Assembly: GCA_019136335.1 (NCBI GenBank)
Contig: JAGVUK010000200.1
Coordinates: 1-8,751, forward strand
DNA from: Methanomicrobiales archaeon
GTDB taxonomy: Archaea; Halobacteriota; Methanomicrobia; Methanomicrobiales; Methanoculleaceae
DNA: 8,751 bases
Reading direction: 5' to 3'
The notes beneath the pieces are model-generated. The model was not told where the DNA came from, made no database searches, and worked only from the letters and a program-made list of their open reading frames with translations. Positions 4,936 to 8,751 of this stretch are shown here, one piece after another; the stretch's first letter is position 1; every line of letters starts with the position of its first letter. The translations under genes and the position numbers were made by a program.

Positions 4936-5819
4936 GGCATTTTGTCAGGGACGATACTCTTTTCCTCCGCGGCCGCTTCCGGGCGGCGAGCACCGGCCTC
5001 AACGGCGGTATCGCCGACGTCACGACGATCCTGAACCACGCGGTGCCCCACGATTTTTGCGACGAACCGCGGCGTTACCTCGACCTTCTTGTCGCCCGGC
5101 ACGGCCTCTCCCGCGAGTATTTCGGGCTCCTGACGGCCGTCGAGATGCGCCACCTCTGCGTGCTCCAGTACGACTTCGTCACGGTCTTCATCACCGCCGG
5201 GGTGACGAACCCGACGCCTCCCGTCGACGACGCTCCACACACCATCAACATCATCGTCCACAGCCGTGAGGGGATGTGCGATGCCGCGCTCCTTGAGATG
5301 ATCATCACCGTGACCGGGGCGAAAGCCCAGGCGCTCCACGATCTCGGCTACGATTTTCCCGGCACCACCACGGATGCGGTCGCCGTCGCCTGTGAGCGTG
5401 ACGCCTCCGGCGTGCATACCTATGCCGGGACACTGACCGAGGCCGGGCGGCGGGTCCACGAGGCCGTCCTCTACGGCGTGCCGGAGGCCCTCGCGCGGCA
5501 CCAGGGGAAGGTCCGGCGGGACGGGCCGTCGTTCTTCATCTACAGCCGGTACGGCGGAGACCACTGGGTGGAGTGGGAGAAGGAGGGGTGCCCCTACTAC
5601 CCCTGCCACTTCCCGGGCCAGCGGTGCGACTACTGCTACTGTCCCTGCTACCCCTGCGCCGATGAAGAACTCGGGGAATGGGTCGAGAGCTCAAACGGCG
5701 GCAGGGTCTGGGGGTGCGCCGGCTGTACGCTCCTGCACGTCCCCGCGATCGCGGATTACGTAAAAAGAAATCCCGAGGCCACGCTCGCCGAGCTCAAGCG
5801 CCTCCGGGAAAGGTTGTGA
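4932..5819 (+). CDS. cbiZ: Adenosylcobinamide amidohydrolase CbiZ fused to a C-terminal cysteine-rich domain
   Basis: CbiZ removes the aminopropanol tail of (adenosyl)cobinamide to give (adenosyl)cobyric acid, letting archaea salvage incomplete corrinoids for B12 synthesis. Residues about 1-190 are the CbiZ domain: STGLNGGI (20-27), LTAVEM (67-72), FITAGVTNPT (86-95), INIIVHS (105-111), TGAKAQALHDLG (128-139), TTTDAVAVAC (145-154) and YAGTLTEAGRRV (164-175). Residues about 200-285 form a small Cys-rich domain with C220, C225, C232, C235, C237, C239, C242, C262 and C265, resembling the 'cysteine-rich small domain' family. It probably binds zinc or an iron-sulfur cluster. The total of 295 residues exceeds single-domain CbiZ (about 200-230) by this extension. 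The ATG at 4932 overlaps the preceding stop, so the two proteins are probably made together. Confidence 0.88.
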   Translation: MRHFVRDDTLFLRGRFRAASTGLNGGIADVTTILNHAVPHDFCDEPRRYLDLLVARHGLSREYFGLLTAVEMRHLCVLQYDFVTVFITAGVTNPTPPVDDAPHTINIIVHSREGMCDAALLEMIITVTGAKAQALHDLGYDFPGTTTDAVAVACERDASGVHTYAGTLTEAGRRVHEAVLYGVPEALARHQGKVRRDGPSFFIYSRYGGDHWVEWEKEGCPYYPCHFPGQRCDYCYCPCYPCADEELGEWVESSNGGRVWGCAGCTLLHVPAIADYVKRNPEATLAELKRLRERL

Positions 5820-5825
5820 GAGGGT

Positions 5826-6020
5826 TCACGCCTCGGCAACGCCGAGGGCGGAGAGCATCTCTTCGAGGGGGACGCCGTGGGCCTGGGCGGCTTCCCGGAT
5901 CGTCTCGTTATTTGCGATGGCGCAGCCAAGGCAACCCATGCCGAACCGGAAGAGTACCTGTGCCGATTCGGGCTTCTCCCGAAGGAGGTCTGCTATTGTA
6001 CTGTCCGCAGTTAATGCCAT
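5826..6020 (-). CDS. DUF1858 small redox-disulfide protein (hybrid-cluster-associated type)
   Basis: A protein of 64 residues with the DUF1858 pattern: an N-terminal STIADLLREKPESAQVLFRFG segment (7-27), then MGCLGC with C30 and C33, and ETIREAAQAHGVPLEEML (39-56). Family members form a compact four-helix domain whose CxxC (here C30-x2-C33) is thought to act as a redox disulfide or metal ligand. They occur alone or next to hybrid-cluster proteins; no such protein is in view. The specific function is unknown. The ATG at 6020 has no ribosome-binding site, but a TATA box is centred 27 bases upstream, which suggests a leaderless mRNA. The gene is convergent with cbiZ, stop to stop, with only six bases between. 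Confidence 0.85.
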   Translation of the reverse strand: MALTADSTIADLLREKPESAQVLFRFGMGCLGCAIANNETIREAAQAHGVPLEEMLSALGVAEA

Positions 6021-6043
6021 ACATCTGATGTTATCCCTGCCGG

Positions 6044-6051
6044 TATATATA
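6044..6051 (-). promoter_or_regulatory. TATA box of the DUF1858 gene
   Basis: TATATATA, identical on both strands, is centred about 27 bases before the ATG at 6020. It predicts a start of transcription at or next to the start codon. The remaining sequence to the rpa promoter (about 6052-6250) is GC-rich with only 4-5 bp hairpins, and I see no gene in it. Confidence 0.6.
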
Positions 6052-6254
6052 CGTTCAAGGATCGGGGCAGATCCCCCTCAATTCGGCCCCAAACTCCGGA
6101 TCGGCGCAACTGGGCGCTTCTGCCCGGCATAAGCGACCCTTCCGGGGCGGCATACCCGCGGCCGGCCCGTCGCCGCCGCGCTTCTCCCCTGAGGGCCGCG
6201 CCAGCGGGGACCGTGATGGGTGGTCAGGGTTTCACTTTCACCCCGCACGCCGAG

Positions 6255-6264
6255 CCTTAATACC
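6255..6264 (+). promoter_or_regulatory. Probable weak TATA box and RBS of the rpa operon
   Basis: CCTTAATACC is centred about 40 bases before the rpa ATG, placing transcription start near 6285. That is just before GGAG (6287-6290), which stands eight bases before the ATG at 6299. Two out-of-frame ATGs (6291 and 6295) precede the real one; the first opens a three-codon frame whose TGA at 6300-6302 overlaps the rpa start codon. Confidence 0.4.
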
Positions 6265-6298
6265 CTCATGATGTGAAGTACAGACTGGAGATGTATGT

Positions 6299-7525
6299 AT
6301 GAACCTATCAGAGGTAACAGAAAGAATCTCCCGGAAACTTGAAGCAAAGGGCGCACAGCCCGACCGGCAGAAGATCGAATCACGCCTCCGCCGCCTCGTC
6401 GAGGAGTTCGGCGTCAACGTCGCCGAGGCCGAGCGGACGGTGACGGGCGATCTCGCCCGCGAGTACAAGGTCACCGGCGTCGGGGGCACCTCCACGGAAC
6501 TCCGCCCGATCAGCGAGATCGTTCCCGGCGAATGGGTGACCGTCGAGGGAAAGATCATCGCCCTGACCCCGTCGCTCTCCCCCTCGATCGCACAGAGCGG
6601 GATCGTTGCCGACTCGAGCGGCGCCATCCGCTTCGTGACCTGGACCCGGGCAAACGCCCCCGCGATGGAGTACGGCCACTGGTACCGGATCGAGTCCGCG
6701 GTCGTCGACGAGTACAAAGGCGCACCGAACCTGAAGATCCACTCGGGCACCACCATATCCCGGATGGAGAAGGATATCCCGCTCCTCCCGTCGATCACGC
6801 CGATCGCGGAGCTGAAACCGGGCGTGGGAAGCGTGCGGGCCAAGGTCGTCCAGGACTGGGAGGTCTCCCACGAGCGGATGCTCCAGACGGGGCTCCTCGG
6901 TGACGAGACCGGCACCATCAAGTTTGTCATCTGGAACGATGACGGCAAAGAGAAACTGGACCTTGACGCCGTCTACAATATCTTCTACGCCACCGTCGAC
7001 GAGTACAACGGCAGGCTCTCCCTCACCCTGAACACCGCGATGTACATCACGGATGAGGGTGATATCGAGGTCGGGCGGAGCGAGACCGATGCCCAGGGCG
7101 CTCTCGTCCACATTGCCCCGGGATCGGGCCTGATCAAGCGCTGCCCCGTCGAGGGGTGCAACCGGACCCTCTCCCGGCAGAACTACTGCCCGGTGCACGA
7201 GATCCAGCCCAACTTCCGCTACGATCTCCGCCTGAAGGCGGTCCTGGACGACGGCATACGTGCCCGGAACGTCCTGATGCAGCGCGAACTCGTCGAGAGA
7301 CTCGCCGGCATCACCCTCGCCGAGGCAGTTTCGATCGCGGAGTCGAACCCGCTCGGCATGGACGAGATCTTCTACCGCATCCGAAACGCGGTGCTCGGGC
7401 GTTACTACACCTGCAGCGGGAGCGAGTTCGGCGGTAGATTGCTCGCCAGCTCCTGCACACCCGTTGCGTTCAAGCCCGAGGAACTGGCTGCACTGCTGAA
7501 CCGCGCCGGGGGTGAGCCGGCATGA
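6299..7525 (+). CDS. rpa: Replication protein A (single-stranded DNA-binding protein), OB folds plus zinc finger
   Basis: It coats single-stranded DNA during replication, repair and recombination. The 408 residues are arranged as: a charged helical N-terminus (1-60); a first OB fold (about 70-155, with GKIIAL, GIVADSSGAIRFVTW and YRIESAVVDEYKGAPNLKI); and a second OB fold (about 168-252, with VRAKVVQDWE, GLLGDETGTIKFVIWND and ATVDEYNGRLSLTLN). Next is a zinc finger with C282, C287, C297 and H300, then a C-terminal domain (305-408). The repeated 'D..G.I+FV.W' strand pattern in both OB folds is typical of euryarchaeal RPA. The size and zinc finger resemble the Pyrococcus RPA41 and haloarchaeal/Methanosarcina multi-OB proteins. 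The stop overlaps the next gene's start (ATGA). ATG 6299 fits the GGAG site and the start of the helical region. Confidence 0.93.
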   Translation: MNLSEVTERISRKLEAKGAQPDRQKIESRLRRLVEEFGVNVAEAERTVTGDLAREYKVTGVGGTSTELRPISEIVPGEWVTVEGKIIALTPSLSPSIAQSGIVADSSGAIRFVTWTRANAPAMEYGHWYRIESAVVDEYKGAPNLKIHSGTTISRMEKDIPLLPSITPIAELKPGVGSVRAKVVQDWEVSHERMLQTGLLGDETGTIKFVIWNDDGKEKLDLDAVYNIFYATVDEYNGRLSLTLNTAMYITDEGDIEVGRSETDAQGALVHIAPGSGLIKRCPVEGCNRTLSRQNYCPVHEIQPNFRYDLRLKAVLDDGIRARNVLMQRELVERLAGITLAEAVSIAESNPLGMDEIFYRIRNAVLGRYYTCSGSEFGGRLLASSCTPVAFKPEELAALLNRAGGEPA

Positions 7526-8088
7526 CGCCCCAGACCACGTTTGAGCGTGAGCCGGCCCGCAGGGTCTTTGCATCCGAGCTCCGGGAGACCCGCTACCAGT
7601 TCAAGGACGGCGATGACGAGAAGAGCCCGACCTACGTCATCCTCCCGACCGGTATCCGGAGCAACCGCATCTTCATCGTCGGGACCCTCACGGAGAAGCA
7701 GCGGCAGGGCGACCAGAATATCTTCTACCGCGGGCGGGTGGTCGATCCCACAGGCACCTTCTTTGTCATGGCGGGGTCCTACCAGCCCGAGGCGATGCAG
7801 CAGCTCGCCCGGATCGAGGCCCCGGCCTTCGTCGCCGTCGTCGGGAAACCAAACCTCTATACGACCCCGGACGGGACCTGTCTGGTCTCGGTCCGTGTGG
7901 AGTCGATCTCGGTCGTCGACCGGGAGACCCGCGACCTCTGGGTGCTGGATACCGCCCGCGAGACCCTGGACCGGCTGGAAGCGTTCGGGACCACCGAAGA
8001 CTCGAGGAAGGCGCAGGAGGAGTACGGGACGCAGCCGGCGATCTACCGGAAGATCGTCTACGATGCCCTCTCGCAGGTGCAGCTGTAG
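7522..8088 (+). CDS. RPA-associated protein (COG3390-type OB-fold)
   Basis: A protein of 188 residues coupled to rpa by an ATGA overlap, with GGTGA (7511-7515) six bases before the ATG. In haloarchaea and methanogens the gene next to rpa encodes a COG3390 'RPA-associated protein' that acts with its partner RPA in repair. The sequence shows the family's REPARRVFASELRETRYQFK start (8-27), a strand-rich OB-like middle (YVILPTGIRSNRIFIVGTLT, 38-57, and RGRVVDPTGTFFVMAG, 70-85), then VVGKPNLYTTPDG (106-118) and VSVRVESISVVD (122-133). The C-terminus is helical and charged. No zinc or catalytic motif is visible. It is probably the OB-fold partner subunit of an RPA complex rather than an enzyme. Confidence 0.87.
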   Translation: MTPQTTFEREPARRVFASELRETRYQFKDGDDEKSPTYVILPTGIRSNRIFIVGTLTEKQRQGDQNIFYRGRVVDPTGTFFVMAGSYQPEAMQQLARIEAPAFVAVVGKPNLYTTPDGTCLVSVRVESISVVDRETRDLWVLDTARETLDRLEAFGTTEDSRKAQEEYGTQPAIYRKIVYDALSQVQL

Positions 8089-8106
8089 GGCTGCCGCTCC
8101 CGACAA

Positions 8107-8111
8107 TTTTT
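8107..8111 (+). terminator. T-run after the rpa operon
   Basis: Five T at 8107-8111, 18 bases after the stop at 8088, in GC-rich surroundings. This is the simplest archaeal-type terminator candidate for the rpa operon. Confidence 0.4.
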
Positions 8112-8116
8112 GAGTC

Positions 8117-8187
8117 AAAACAGGGCTGACTCCCGCTATTCCAATAGCGGGATACGGCCCGTTTATCGCGCTATTCCAGGCTGTTTT
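8117..8187. repeat. Nested inverted repeats and a 10-base direct repeat between convergent genes
   Basis: The outer arms are AAAACAG (8117-8123) and CTGTTTT (8181-8187). Inside is a perfect 10-bp inverted repeat: TCCCGCTATT (8131-8140) and AATAGCGGGA (8143-8152), with only CC between. CGCTATTCCA occurs at 8134-8143 and again at 8169-8178 as a direct repeat, so a second copy of the 5' arm can compete for the same 3' arm. Read on the minus strand, the AAAA at 8117-8120 is a T run following the DUF134 gene. The element may therefore end transcription in both directions. Confidence 0.6.
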
Positions 8188-8542
8188 AGGTATCCCCGTC
8201 TCCGGGGCACCCCTCTTCCCGCCGGCGGCCGCACCCGGCGATCCGGATCGTCTTCCCGTGCACAAGGGCGTCGGCGACCTTCCCCCGCGCCTCGTGGAGG
8301 TCGCGCCAGAGGGTCTTTCGGGAGATGCCGAGCGCGAGCGCGGCCTCTTCCTGTTCGAGCCCCTGGAGGTCAACGAGCCGCAGGGCCTCGACCTCCTCGG
8401 GGAGGAGGAGGACGACCTCGTCGGGCCGCCCGCAGAGGGGGCCGAAACACCGGAACGCCCCCTCATCGCTGATCATCCGGCGGACCCGGGGGCGGCCCCG
8501 CCCGCGGCGGCCGCGACCCTCACCGGGTCCTCTCTCGTTCAT
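8186..8542 (-). CDS. DUF134 (UPF0251) family HTH DNA-binding protein
   Basis: A protein of 118 residues. It begins with a basic Gly/Arg tract (GRGRRGRGRPRVRRM, 9-23) followed by a segment with C32 and C37, then the family hallmark LLPEEVEALRLVDLQGLEQE (46-65) and EAALALGISRKTLWRDLHEA (66-85), a sigma-70 region-4-like helix-turn-helix. It closes with ARGKVADALVHGKTIRIAG (85-103), also typical. It is presumed to bind DNA; no regulated target is known to me. The ATG at 8542 has GGGAG eight bases upstream on the minus strand. The gene upstream encodes a DUF5320 protein, and DUF134 and DUF5320 genes commonly stand together near small dinitrogenase iron-molybdenum-cofactor-like proteins in methanogens. 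The C-terminus ends inside the outer arm of the repeat at 8181-8187. Confidence 0.88.
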   Translation of the reverse strand: MNERGPGEGRGRRGRGRPRVRRMISDEGAFRCFGPLCGRPDEVVLLLPEEVEALRLVDLQGLEQEEAALALGISRKTLWRDLHEARGKVADALVHGKTIRIAGCGRRREEGCPGDGDT

Positions 8543-8611
8543 CTTTCATTCTCCCAAAGAAGAGATCCGCGCCCGGTGCAGATAGCGCCTTCGCTCCGGC
8601 ACCGGTCGTCA

Positions 8612-8751
8612 TCACTGGCCTCGCGCCCGGCCGCCACAGAAACCGCGGCCGCATCCCCGCGGGACACCGCCGCGGGGGACCGGGGTGGCGGACTCGCCTT
8701 CCGACGCCTCTGTCCGGGGCAGAACGCACCGGCCCCGGCGGCCGCCCGTCA
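8612..8751 (-). CDS. DUF5320-like Gly/Arg/Cys-rich protein, C-terminal part, cut by window edge
   Basis: The frame enters from the right edge and stops at TGA (complement of 8612-8614). The 45 visible residues read TGGRRGRCVLPR, then a variable middle, then GGVPRGCGRGFCGGRARGQ. The two window-end bases (TG on this strand) would complete an ATG if preceded by A. That would give MTGGRRGRCVLP, matching the DUF5320 pattern GPMTGxGRGxC found just inside its N-terminus and followed by a Gly/Arg-rich tail. Cysteines are at visible positions 8, 33 and 38. The function is unknown. It lies 69 bases upstream of the DUF134 gene on the same strand. Confidence is moderate because the protein is short, low in complexity and incomplete, and another frame is also open here. 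Confidence 0.55.
   Translation of the reverse strand, partial: TGGRRGRCVLPRTEASEGESATPVPRGGVPRGCGRGFCGGRARGQ

Noticed and set aside
6052..6250. GC-rich stretch between the DUF1858 gene and rpa as an RNA gene or hairpin element
   Set aside because: Only 4-5 bp stems (for example GGATC/GATCC near 6060-6075) and no box motifs or T run. At this GC content such pairs are expected by chance.
6380..7573. Minus-strand frame of 397 codons opposite rpa
   Set aside because: Antisense shadow of rpa caused by high GC; no recognisable domain.
8520..8729. Minus-strand frame of 69 codons upstream of the DUF134 gene
   Set aside because: Arg/Pro-rich without motif. A different frame in the same place carries the DUF5320-like TGGRRGRCVLP start, and this one overlaps the DUF134 start.

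Overview
The window is from a GC-rich archaeon, most likely a methanogen of the order Methanomicrobiales, with Methanoculleus as the closest fit by recall. The evidence is purely archaeal information-processing machinery: a thermosome subunit, TiaS, deoxyhypusine synthase and replication protein A with its partner. Promoters have archaeal TATA boxes, ribosome-binding sites are of the GGTGAT type, and genes often overlap as ATGA. A cobinamide-salvage enzyme (CbiZ) and the small DUF1858, DUF134 and DUF5320 proteins also fit a methanogen.

Layout. (1) 1-1047, minus strand: the first 25 codons of a thermosome subunit, preceded by an Xre/Cro-type HTH regulator. (2) 1096-2376, plus strand: tiaS, divergent from the regulator across 48 bases. 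(3) 2377-2844: a 468-base gap with a strong promoter-like element, a doubtful 60-codon ORF and several strong stem-loops. This is the least explained stretch of the window. (4) 2845-4457, plus: deoxyhypusine synthase and pyrF, overlapping by ATGA. (5) 4573-5819, plus: a 120-residue stand-alone C-terminal domain of anaerobic ribonucleotide reductase, overlapping by ATGA with a CbiZ/Cys-rich fusion protein. Its TATA box predicts a leaderless mRNA. (6) 5826-6020, minus: a DUF1858 redox-disulfide protein, convergent with cbiZ. (7) 6299-8088, plus: RPA and its COG3390-type associated protein, again overlapping by ATGA. (8) 8186-8751, minus: a DUF134 DNA-binding protein and the truncated C-terminal part of a DUF5320 Gly/Arg/Cys-rich protein. 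The convergent junction at 8089-8185 holds an elaborate inverted-repeat structure.

Three overlapping pairs look like translationally coupled operons: dhs-pyrF, nrdD-like-cbiZ and rpa-rpap. I see no mobile element, CRISPR array, tRNA or rRNA. Most of the window is ordinary archaeal core genome. The items worth a second look are the structured gap upstream of dhs, the free-standing glycyl-radical domain coupled to B12 salvage, the regulator sitting directly upstream of the thermosome, and the repeat structure at 8117-8187.
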